From Haliotis asinina (lineage: Eukaryota; Mollusca; Gastropoda; Lepetellida; Haliotidae), in contig NC_090288.1 in assembly GCF_037392515.1 (NCBI RefSeq), forward strand, positions 56,157,673 to 56,221,672: DNA of 64,000 bases, read 5' to 3'. A model generated the notes under the pieces. The model ran no database searches, was not told where the DNA came from, and worked only from the letters and a program-made list of their open reading frames with translations. Numbering within the stretch: position 1 is the stretch's first letter; every line of letters begins with the position of its first letter. Shown in pieces: positions 12,701 through 23,333 of the stretch. Both the position numbers and the translations under genes were made by a program.

Positions 12701-15700
12701 TGCTATGTTTATGACACTCGTGCCCAAATATCAGTACAGCCCTCGCTCTCGCTCTGGAAAAGCCAACATTTAGGCATTGTAAACATTGTATGACATGGGC
12801 ACTCATATAATATCCTCTATTTATTACTTACGAGGGTGAACATAGGTGGGTACATACTGTTCATACGATGCCCTAGGGCAAAATATCACTTTGTCATGGT
12901 AACGTGACGTCATGAAAAATGGCATGACGTCAAGCTTCTTCTGTGACGTTGTCGTCTACATGTTTGAAAGTAGATTTGGGTTTATTACTCGCCCGTTGAA
13001 GATACTACAGTGTAATATTTTCACTTCAATATTACACTAGTGTAAAACCGCTTGACGTATGACGTCAAAATGGTTCAAAGTTGTGACGTCACAATGCTAA
13101 TGTTGATGTCGCGATTTTACTAGACCTTGCTTGACTTGAAAGCTGAGAGTCCTCACACTGTAGGCACTGTAGGCAGTTTCTGTCAATTTATGTTGGCGAG
13201 TAATAAACAGAATGCTAAACTCGCTTCAGTGAAATACCGTTTTCATTAAACTCGTGAAAGATTTAGTATCAAACTCGCTTTCGCTCGTCTGATACCAAAT
13301 CATTAACTCGTTTAATAAAAATGGTATTACACGTTTAGTATCCTCTATTTATTTAACGACTTCGGTACTAAACAGAATGTTATATTCGTGCCCATAACAT
13401 ACTGTGTTTACGACACTCGTGCCTAAATATCGGTATATATATCCCTTGCTCTCGCTCGGGAAATGCCAACATTTAGGCACTCGTGTAACCGTAGTATGGA
13501 TTGCTTGTCTCATAAGAAATTGGTGTTTACAAATGAATTTTAATTTGAAACTTTAATCTCACCGCATTTCTGGATTTTATGTCGAGGTTTAGGCAGCACA
13601 CATTAACTAAATCACTAAATTAACTAAAATCGCAAACTGCCCCTGTTTGAGCAGGTCGTAAAATGATTGATAATACATCTGACTCACTCGTTACACCTTT
13701 GATGTGTTTTTTTCTATGCGTCTTCTGTGTAGTTACGTAATGAAATGTAATTGATAAATATCAATTCCGTACCAGGCAGTTTTCTAGCGGCAGAGCCTCG
13801 TTTTGAGAATTTCATCATTGTCAGAGCTCACTGTTCGACAGAGCACGTTGTACGACGTGTTTGCAAGGATAAGAATGAGCTTAGTGTAGCAATTTACGGC
13901 ATCTACGGCTCTGCCCGATAAATTTATTACCTCCCTTTGCTGGCTCCGCTTTCTCACAGTAGCCAGTCAGCTAGGCCGCCGTTATAACCGACCTTGCCAG
14001 TGTCAGCAAAGGTAGCGGTCGCAACTGCGAAGGTTTGCTCGCAGTGCGACTCAGATTTTAGGGAAATAATACAAGCAAATTGACAGGTCCGAAATTTTAA
14101 AACAACACATGCACGAACTCCATCTACCTCTTCCAAATAACCTCTGCCTTGTTTCCGTTGCCTAGTATAATCGGTTAGATAATTCAAAAAATGAAAGTGA
14201 GTTGTGATTGGTTCGCTCAACTTCCCAGGGTAGACACCTGATTTGATCAAAAGACAGTCAAGGGAGGTAATAAATTTATCTGGCAGAGTCGTAGATGCGT
14301 CCAGGGTATAGTGGAGACTTATCGGAACGTATACCCTGGAGATATCGAGGATGTGCCAACCTTTGCTCGCTTCGCTAGCATCTAGGAAAGGAAAACTGGT
14401 CTGTCCCCATTTGCGGTACAGTTTGTCTGTGCCTGGCGCAACGCGTATGTAAATGTTGTTTTTATTACCTACGAGGGCGAACACATCGGGGTACATACAC
14501 AGGCGCTCGTTTATTATATGAACATTTTGAGATGACCCCAGACTTGAACAGCTCCACAGTAGTATCTAAATAAATTGTACCGTGAAGCGTTTCAAGTCGG
14601 GGACCGTCTCAAAATTTTCGCATTAAAAAATCCTCGCAATGACACGAACGCCTGTGGGTACATACTGTTCATACGATGCCCAAGGGCAAAAAAGTCTGAG
14701 TTTTGACTTAAGTCTGAGTTTTTACTGAAATTTGAGAAAACGCATTTTGACAGAATGAACTGAAATTGACATAAAACTCAAACTATAGGAGACAACTTGA
14801 GTTTGGTGGATAGATTTCTTAAGCTGTTTCGGCTTTTATGTTTCAAAACTGCAGTTGAGTTAAAAATTCAGTTGTTTCAAATTGTAAAACTCAATTTGAG
14901 ATTTGAGTAAAAACTTAAGTTTGTTTCGAGAAATCGGGGCCAGATTTGGGTTTATTGTACCAACTATGGTAATAAAGAGAATATTATATTCGTTCCCATG
15001 AAATGCTATGTTTATGACACTCGTGCCCAAATATCAGTACAGCCCTCGCTCTCGCTCTGGAAAAGCCAACATTTAGGCATTGTAAACATTGTATGACATG
15101 GGCACTCATATAATATCCTCTATTTATTACTTACGAGGGTGAACATAGGTGGGTACATACTGTTCATACGATGCCCTAGGGCAAAATATCACTTTGTCAT
15201 GGTAACGTGACGTCATGAAAAATGGCATGACGTCAAGCTTCTTCTGTGACGTTGTCGTCTACATGTTTGAAAGTAGATTTGGGTTTATTACTCGCCCGTT
15301 GAAGATACTACAGTGTAATATTTTCACTTCAATATTACACTAGTGTAAAACCGCTTGACGTATGACGTCAAAATGGTTCAAAGTTGTGACGTCACAATGC
15401 TAATGTTGATGTCGCGATTTTACTAGACCTTGCTTGACTTGAAAGCTGAGAGTCCTCACACTGTAGGCACTGTAGGCAGTTTCTGTCAATTTATGTTGGC
15501 GAGTAATAAACAGAATGCTAAACTCGCTTCAGTGAAATACCGTTTTCATTAAACTCGTGAAAGATTTAGTATCAAACTCGCTTTCGCTCGTCTGATACCA
15601 AATCATTAACTCGTTTAATAAAAATGGTATTACACGTTTAGTATCCTCTATTTATTTAACGACTTCGGTACTAAACAGAATGTTATATTCGTGCCCATAA

Positions 15701-16200
15701 CATACTGTGTTTACGACACTCGTGCCTAAATATCGGTATATATATCCCTTGCTCTCGCTCGGGAAATGCCAACATTTAGGCACTCGTGTAACCGTAGTAT
15801 GGATTGCTTGTCTCATAAGAAATTGGTGTTTACAAATGAATTTTAATTTGAAACTTTAATCTCACCGCATTTCTGGATTTTATGTCGAGGTTTAGGCAGC
15901 ACACATTAACTAAATCACTAAATTAACTAAAATCGCAAACTGCCCCTGTTTGAGCAGGTCGTAAAATGATTGATAATACATCTGACTCACTCGTTACACC
16001 TTTGATGTGTTTTTTTCTATGCGTCTTCTGTGTAGTTACGTAATGAAATGTAATTGATAAATATCAATTCCGTACCAGGCAGTTTTCTAGCGGCAGAGCC
16101 TCGTTTTGAGAATTTCATCATTGTCAGAGCTCACTGTTCGACAGAGCACGTTGTACGACGTGTTTGCAAGGATAAGAATGAGCTTAGTGTAGCAATTTAC
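9293..16200. repeat. Three tandem copies of a 2303-bp unit
   Basis: Units start at 9293, 11596 and 13899, and corresponding bases lie exactly 2303 bp apart. I noticed no difference between copies, and each carries an identical 180-codon minus-strand ORF (9348-9890, 11651-12193, 13954-14496). Each unit holds the right part of the foldback element, a GTCTGAGTTTTGAC-type MITE, a CRE-like cluster, and segments with GTGCCCA/CTCGCTCT..GCCAACATTTAGGCA typical of nonautonomous repeats. The ORF crosses the foldback arm, matches no family I know and is probably chance. Such identity means very recent amplification, strong homogenisation or an assembly artefact. Confidence 0.9.
10085..10345. mobile_element. 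Foldback MITE inside the 2303-bp unit
   Basis: Imperfect inverted arms rich in CTGAGTTTT(T)AC / GTAAAAACT(T/C)AAG, ending in TTTCGAGAAATCGGGGCC. It interrupts a segment, GGGTACATACTGTTCATACG with ATGCCCAAGGGCAAAA, that occurs uninterrupted at 10541-10580. It repeats at +2303 and +4606. Confidence 0.55.
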
Positions 16201-17698
16201 AAGTGCTTAGGTGTATCAAATCATTCTGAATTAAATTTATGTATCCAGTCAAATCAATTAGTCTAAAATTGTGGATTGTTTATCGCAGTAAGTTGCGCAA
16301 CAGGACTGAACCCAGTAACCACGAAACGATACGGTTCAGTAATCGATGTTTTGACTTGGATGTGACGTACATAGCATTTATCAACTAAAGCATGGCTCCA
16401 CAATCTACAATCCCATAGGCCGTCATGTTAAAGGAGTTAACGGCACTGTATATATATTGTTTAAAATGTTGCCATTCGAGAAATAAACAATGGAAAATTA
16501 AAGAGAAATTATGTGATTGAAGGTAAGATGATTCCTCACAAATGTGCAAAATTTGACATGGATCTTACGAAAATTTAATTCATGAAAATTATTTATGCTG
16601 CACAAAATTTAGGTGTAAGTCTATGGAAATTACGTTTAGTGTCGAATACTTTTTGCTCCACCCCTATAGTGAAATAGTGAGCCTGTGATTCGTTTCCCAG
16701 ATAAGATAAGCTATAACAAGAGTGACAGACTAGAGGCTTCCTCGAGAATGCAAGTGCGACTGTGGTACATCAGTTGCCTGTGATCACAGCTGTCACCTGT
16801 TACTACACCGGTTGAAATCTTACCGGCCATGGCGGCCTGTAAGTTACATAGATATCATTACTGGCCAGATGAGTCCTATTGAAAATACATAATTCTATTC
16901 ATAGAAATTCGCCCAAGCTTTTGTTTTGAGCTACCTGGCTGCTCTATCTGAAACAGTATTTAAATTCAATAAGATGAGCCCTTTATTAGTGCACTGCTTA
17001 GGGAAGGGTGTTTGTGTTACCTGCTTGTTGACGTATGTGCCGTGTGCCGAGCAGCTGAGTTCGATTCCTCACAGGAGTAAGACGGGATAAGTCACTTTGT
17101 GGTGCCACCCTGAGAGCAGGCTGCTAATGTATCTTGGTTGAACCAGGGATACTCTATAACAATCTCTATAACTCTCTATATAGGCTCCCTGGTTGAACCA
17201 AGTTCACTCGTTTTTACGCTCTGACACTCACTCACATACGGAATATATTTATGCAGTATGGCTAGATGTACTGAATACAAATCATTTCAGAATATGAAAA
17301 AGCACCATACCTACCTTCACTAAATATGCCACTGACACCCTTAAAGTGGTAGGAAATAGCATCCCCGAACTACCTGCTGTTGGTTGGCTGGTAGTGAGAT
17401 GACACCTGTGCAGTCTCACCTACTTAATGTTGCCATTTTGGATCTAGCTCGTTGTTTGTGTGATGCCATTTGAACTTCAGATATGCTGACATATTGCACA
17501 GGGCTGTGCGTGAATGAAATCTGAACTGAAACTGACAGGAATTATTCATACAAAATCACACGTCGTGTTTGTACTGACTAAAAAGACTATACAAAATATG
17601 TGTACCAGTATTGTTTTCAGTTTAGTATTTTTTTCAGTTGAGTATCTTAAACAAATTTTAACTACATTGAGGATATAATTAAAATGCACACAAAGAAA
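16201..17698. other. No gene; one tRNA-like B box
   Basis: Intergenic DNA after the tandem array. Near 17050-17075 CTGAGTTCGATTCCTCAC looks like a SINE B box, with a direct repeat (GGTTGAACCA, CTCTATA) at 17138-17200. No coding gene is supported. Confidence 0.4.
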
Positions 17699-17782
17699 TT
17701 TTGTTGTCAATGCAAGATATATATCAAAGTGAAAAATATTCGCATGAACACATCACTCGTGGGGTGACTAAGTGCAATATAT
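17699..17782 (+). repeat. 84-bp perfect repeat, copy 1
   Basis: From TTTTGTTGTCAATGCAAG to AGTGCAATATAT it is identical to 21915-21998, in the same orientation. The two copies flank the 31-bp minisatellite. Sequence on either side differs. Confidence 0.85.
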
Positions 17783-18599
17783 TACGGGCGCCTCAGACAC
17801 TTTGTGCGCACGCCGGCACTGGCGATTGTTATATGCAAACGACTCCTTTACACATCGTCGTCACGAAAATACTGTCGGAAATAGGAAAAATAACCAAACT
17901 GTTTTTAGGCTGTTACTCTGTGTCCCTCAAATTTACTCAACTGCAGATAGTATATGTCGAAATAACTTGCTTCGGCCTAAATGGGCATTCAGTGGGATGG
18001 GTGGGAGGATATCCCGTAAAGCATGTTATTCGTAAAATCGGGCAAAACATTAGATCCGACTATCATTGGCAATCAGGTCGCTCTGCCAGGTATGACGACG
18101 GACACCTGGCGTGAAATGCATGCACTGCCTACTGACACAAGGGGTCATCTCAAAGATATTTCGTGCTTTTTCATATGTGTTGAATATGTCTTGAACGTCA
18201 TTACTTTAATTCCCCTATAGCAGTATCACATTGTAGCTGATATCTCTATCACCCAGTCCGACCCCAACCATCGTCTGCTTCACCCGTCCTGGTTTTGCTT
18301 TTGAGACGACCCCCTCCTTCCCGTTTCTTTTCATGGTGATAGTGAGAGTCCGAGGTACATAAATCCTTAAAACTTCAACATGAAAGTTAATATTTTTATG
18401 TCAGCTTATGTCGTTTACAATGAAGCTAAGCCTGATTTCATAAAGGGCATTTAAGTCATGATCTGCTCCAAATAAGTCGCCTTGGACTTAAAACATCTGC
18501 ATTGCTTTAATCCTCACTAATCTCCCCTCAGTAAAGTCCTTTTTTCACGTTTCCCATCTTCCTACCACTAGAACTGTACTTAGGCCGAACTTACTTTCA
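17783..18599. other. No gene seen
   Basis: The plus ORFs at 17701-18220 overlap each other, one starts within the 84-bp repeat, and none shows a domain. Treated as chance. Confidence 0.4.
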
Positions 18600-21045
18600 A
18601 TACCGTCATCACTTCTCTTACATATGCCCAACACCATCATTACTGTCTTTATATACATGTGTATACCCAATACCATCACCACTGTTCTTACATATGCCCA
18701 ACACAGTCATCACTGTTCTTACATATACCCAATACCTTCATCACTGTTCCTACATATACCCAATACCGTCATCACTGTTCTTACATATGCTCAATACCGT
18801 CATCACGGTTCTTACATATACCCAACACAGTCATCACTGTTCTTACATATACCCAACACCGTCATCACTGTCCTTACATATACCCAATACCATCACCACT
18901 GTTCTTACATATGCCCAACACAGTCATCACTGTTCTTACATATACCTAATACCTTCATCACTGTCCTTACATATACCCAATACCGTCATCACTGTTCTTA
19001 CATATGCCCAACACAGTCATCACTGTTCTTACATATACCTAATACCTTCATCACTGTCCTTACATATACCCAATACCGTCATCACCGTTCTTACATATAC
19101 CCAACACAGTCATCACTGTTCTTACATATACCCAATACCTTCATCACTGTCCTTACATATACCCAATACCGTCATCACTGTTCTTACATATGCTCAATAC
19201 CGTCATCACTGTCCTTACATATACCCAATACCTTCATCACTGTCCTTACATATACCCAATACCATCACCACTGTTCTTACATATGCCCAACACAGTCATC
19301 ACTGTCCTTACATATACCCAATACCTTCATCACTGTCCTTACATATACCCAATACCATCACCACTGTTCTTACATATGCCCAACACAGTCATCACTGTCC
19401 TTACATATACCCAATACCTTCATCACTGTCCTTACATATACCCAATACCATCACCACTGTTCTTACATATGCCCAACACAGTCATCACTGTTCTTACATA
19501 TACCCAATACCTTCATCACTGTTCTTACATATACCCAATACCGTCATCACTGTTCTTACATATGCTCAATACCGTCATCACTGTTCTTACATATACCCAA
19601 CACAGTCATCACTGTTCTTACATATACCCAATACCGTCATCACTGTTCTTACATATACCCAACACAGTCATCACTGTTCTTACATATACCCAATACCGTC
19701 ATCACTGTTCTTACATCTGCACAATATTGTCATCACAGCAATCATATCAGCACAAAACCGAAAAGAATGTCTTATCATCTGCCCAATACCGTCATCACTG
19801 TTCTTACACATACCCAACACAGTCATCACTGTTCTTACATCTGCCCAACACAGTCATCACTGTCCTTACATATGCCCAACACAGTCATCACTGTTCTTAC
19901 ATATACCCAATACCTTCATCACTGTTCTTACATATACCCAATACCGTCATCACTGTTCTTACATATGCTCAATACCGTCATCACTGTTCTTACATATACC
20001 CAATACCTTCATCACTGTCCTTACATATACCCAATACCATCACCACTGTTCTTACATATGCCCAACACAGTCATCACTGTCCTTACATATACCCAATACC
20101 TTCATCACTGTCCTTACATATACCCAATACCATCACCACTGTTCTTACATATGCCCAACACAGTCATCACTGTTCTTACATATACCCAATACCTTCATCA
20201 CTGTTCTTACATATACCCAATACCGTCATCACTGTTCTTACATATGCTCAATACCGTCATCACTGTTCTTACATATACCCAACACAGTCATCACTGTTCT
20301 TACATATACCCAATACCGTCATCACTGTTCTTACATATACCCAACACAGTCATCACTGTTCTTACATATACCCAATACCGTCATCACTGTTCTTACATCT
20401 GCACAATATTGTCATCACAGCAATCATATCAGCACAAAACCGAAAAGAATGTCTTATCATCTGCCCAATACCGTCATCACTGTTCTTACACATACCCAAC
20501 ACAGTCATCACTGTTCTTACATCTGCCCAACACAGTCATCACTGTCCTTACATATGCCCAACACAGTCATCACTGTCCTTACATATACCCAATACCGTCA
20601 TCACTGTTCTTACATCTGCACAATACTGTCATCACAGCAATCATATCAGCACAAAACCGAAAAGAATGTCTTATCATCTGCCCAATACCGTCATCACTGT
20701 TCTTACATATACCCAACACAGTCATCACTGTTCTTACATCTGCCCAACACAGTCATCACTGTCCTTACATATGCCCAACACAGTCATCACTGTCCTTACA
20801 TATACCCAATACCGTCATCACTGTTCTTACATATGCCCAACACAGTCATCAGTGTCCTTACATCTGCCAAATACCGTCATCACTGCACTGCACAATCATA
20901 TCAGCACAAAACCGAAAAGAATGTCTTAGCATCTGCCCAATACCGTAATCACTGCACTTACATCGGCACAATACCGCTATCACTGCACTTATATCTGCAC
21001 AATTCCGTCATCACTGTGCTTACATCTGCTCAATATTGTCATCAC
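18600..21045. repeat. 31-bp minisatellite, ~2.4 kb
   Basis: The unit is TCATCACTGTTCTTACATAT followed by ACCCAATACCG, in roughly 75-80 copies. Main variants are CCCAACACAG versus CCCAATACCG/CCTTC and TTCTTAC versus TCCTTAC. A variant block containing CAATCATATCAGCAC and AAAACCGAAAAGAATGTC recurs near 19735, 20405, 20635 and 20895, showing higher-order duplication. The unit has no stop in any plus frame and 31 is not a multiple of three, so long ORFs (774, 784 and 579 codons) exist in all three frames. None is a credible gene. Confidence 0.95.
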
Positions 21046-21051
21046 TGAGTG

Positions 21052-21589
21052 TGTACCCTCGATGTTTGTTTATGTTCCCTGAGCCTGAAGAACATCAACC
21101 CATGGGCCCCGATGGACCAGTGAACAACGTTTTTATCTTACCGAAAACCTCGATGTTGATTCTGAACTGTTTGGAGCATGGGTATCGGATCATTCACTTT
21201 AGCCAACCTGTGTGAATCAAACGGTTCAAATCTTGCATTTTGCTGTTTTTCTCGCATGTATTGTCTTAGCAAAGTCGCCGCGGTGTAATTCCTCTTCTTG
21301 ATATTCACAGGGACTACATTTGAACGTTTTGTCAAATTTATTTATTAGAATGCAAGGCAAATCTTTTCGTAGGCATTTTGCTGACGACACAAGAAAAACA
21401 GATTTAGAGTTATCTCTCTTCAATGGATTTTCATTCGCTAAAGATAGGTAATTTCCGTACGTGATTAATTGTTTTTCGAGATAAAGAAGTACCGAATGAG
21501 TTGTCATTGGCAACGGGGTACGCTTGTAAGTGAATAGAATAATTGAAGAGCGCTTAGCCAATCAGAAAACAACATTTATGTGTAAGGTA
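21052..21589 (-). mobile_element. Unclassified element copy C, with small conserved ORF
   Basis: On the minus strand it begins with CACATAAATG and TTTCTGATTGGCTAAGCGC, then carries an ORF reading TKRSNVVPVNIKKRNYTAAT, LLRQYMREKQQ and FEPFDSHRLAK, then a donor-like CGGTAAGATA. It ends near CCCTCGATGTTTGTTTATG as read on the plus strand. The same parts recur in the same order at 47181-48005. The 5' part of the reading frame has a stop soon after MPTKRFALHS, so this copy looks damaged. Family unknown to me; a DNA transposon with a spliced gene is one possibility. Confidence 0.5.
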
Positions 21590-21754
21590 AATCAAATGGA
21601 TCGCATGTAACATTTGAGATTACAGTTTCTCCTAGAGAGATCGACATCGCAGTCGAACCATATATAACCTATACACGGTCAGTGATTAAATTATATCATT
21701 AGTGTCATTAGTGTACTAATAGAAGCATAGCCACTGCTGGCTATTTCTTCACAA

Positions 21755-22430
21755 TTTGCTTGTGTCGCAAGGTGTCTCATTATCCCCCGTGCACCTGTAG
21801 GCGACCCTATGTGACTTGTAATAGGATCGGTATGCGGGCAAACTCCAACCCAATCTGTGGTTACAGGTGTCCGTTGAGATTTACAGATCTAACTGACTTA
21901 AACTTAAAACGGTTTTTTGTTGTCAATGCAAGATATATATCAAAGTGAAAAATATTCGCATGAACACATCACTCGTGGGGTGACTAAGTGCAATATATGA
22001 CCATGTCTTATCTCTAAGCGGGGCGTGGTCAAATTGTCAACTACCGGGTTGTCCTTCTCAAGGCACGATCACAGATATCATATCATCAGCGATAAAGGTA
22101 TGTTGATACGAACTTTGTGAAATGAACATAGTTCATCTGCAAACTTTGAAAACGTTTTGACACACGGGTCCGTTAGTGACATGTATTGGTGGTCAATTAC
22201 ACAAAAAAGGTACGTACATGACTGTGTTTCGTAATCTGACATTCTTATCAACTAGCTGGTTGCCTGTATTCATCTGGCGACTAGGGTATACACTTTGAAC
22301 TCCCATTATATAAACTACCCTGCTAAGCTTTACACAGCTGTGGAGTAGGACGTTGCCTGGAGGACAGGGGGGCGTGTAACGGTGTTTGTTAAATGCTAGG
22401 GTCTTGGTTGAGTATTCGTACATTTACTTT
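21755..22430 (+). repeat. Segmental-duplication block upstream of Rho gene 2
   Basis: The counterpart of 3640-4640: the CACCTGTAGGCG, GGATCGGTATGCGG, GGGCGTGG, CCGGGTTG and AAACTACCCTGC-AAGCTT blocks occur in the same order and orientation relative to the downstream Rho gene. It contains copy 2 of the 84-bp repeat (21915-21998), absent from the gene 1 block. It may hold 5' UTR or regulatory DNA; a TATA-like CATATATAACC lies just upstream at about 21658. Confidence 0.5.
21915..21998 (+). repeat. 84-bp perfect repeat, copy 2
   Basis: Identical to 17699-17782, same orientation, 4.2 kb apart, on the other side of the minisatellite. Confidence 0.85.
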
Positions 22431-22820
22431 TGTCGTCAAGGCTATTCTGGGAAGTGTTATAGTTGTCTATATCTTGTTTAGCATCTTCCCCAGCAATATT
22501 GCACCTATATGACAGGAGTGTACAAATAATCGATCTGTACCAGGCAATTCGTCGATGTTTATCGTCGTCCCCAGCAATACTGCAGCTACATGACAGGGGT
22601 CTGAAAATAATCGATCTGTACCAGGAAATTCATCGATGTTTAGACAAGCATATAATGTGGAACCCAAATAGTCTGATTCTTGTTCATGGGTGATTATATT
22701 AATTTTACCATGGTAATGCTTGTTCAAGTTCAAGTTAGAACAGCAATGATTTTATTAAGTTGAAAGATTTAATATTTGATCAGACAACGCAAACGCGAAT
22801 ATAAATACTGATTTTATTCT
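22431..22820. repeat. Short direct duplication of ~105 bp
   Basis: 22480-22560 and 22565-22645 are diverged tandem copies: CCCCAGCAATA(T/C)TGCA, CT(A/T)(C/T)ATGACAGG, AATAATCGATCTGTACCAGG, AATTC(G/A)TCGATGTTTA. The AATCGA..TGTACCAGG and CAGCAATA blocks resemble parts of family B, so this is probably decayed repeat DNA and not a gene. Confidence 0.5.
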
Positions 22821-22824
22821 GTTA

Positions 22825-22985
22825 AGTGTGAGTGAGTTTAGTTTTACACCGTTTTGCACCAAACAATATTAAGGAGGGGGACACCAGAAATGGGCTTCAC
22901 ACGTTGTATCCATGTGTGGAATTAAACCCGGGTCTTCAGTATGATGAGCGAACGCTCTAACCACTGGGCTACCCCACCGCCCACG
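22825..22985 (-). repeat. tRNA-derived SINE (family A)
   Basis: Minus strand: A box TAGCCCAGTGG, GTTAGAGCGTTCGCTCATCA, B box-like GGGTTTAATTCC, GTGTGAAGCCCATTTCTGG, TGTCCCCC, and a tail reaching AAAACTAAACTCACTCACAC at 22828. Nearly full length. Confidence 0.8.
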
Positions 22986-23036
22986 TCTTTGAGAGTTTTG
23001 AAATGCAATTAATTGATAACTTCTGACTTTAAATAC

Positions 23037-23175
23037 GATAGCGGCTGGTAGCCTATTGGTTAAAGCGTTTTCGCTGAAAGTCCGGGTTCGATTCCCCTCA
23101 TGGATACAATATGTGAAGCACATTTCTGGTGTCCCGACATTGGTAAAAGCGGCTCAAAACTAAAACTTACTCATT
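23037..23175 (+). repeat. tRNA-derived SINE (family A)
   Basis: Plus strand: TAGCCTATTGGTTAAAGCG, B box GGTTCGATTCCCC, ATGTGAAGCACATTTCTGG, TGTCC, a shortened body and a tail AAAACTAAAACTTACTCATT. It lies about 160 bp upstream of the Rho gene 2 start, in the opposite orientation to its neighbour at 22825. Confidence 0.8.
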
Positions 23176-23333
23176 CACCTTACATACGCCACGATCATGT
23201 ACTCAATATCAGAAACCAAAATAGGAAAGTATTCCACGTACGTTTTTGCGCAAACATAGGTGACGCCACTACCATTCATGCCATATAATAGTCTGCGATA
23301 CGAAAACTAAAACGTCAGGAAGTCAGTCCGGCC

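Noticed and set aside
16054-16266. Plus ORF across the end of the third tandem unit
   Set aside because: It has no ATG start, is only partly present in the other units, and shows no domain, although its composition looks coding-like.
17050-17075. tRNA gene candidate
   Set aside because: Only a B-box-like match; no acceptor stem or anticodon arm can be formed. The same applies to the B boxes at 5840 and in the family A SINEs.
18600-21045. CRISPR-like regular spacing
   Set aside because: There are no unique spacers; the array is a eukaryotic minisatellite. The same holds for 50310-51195 and 62630-63488.
18624-21048. ORFs of 774, 784 and 579 codons
   Set aside because: They are products of a stop-free 31-bp tandem repeat, present in three overlapping frames with the same cycling peptide; no start context, domain or exon structure.
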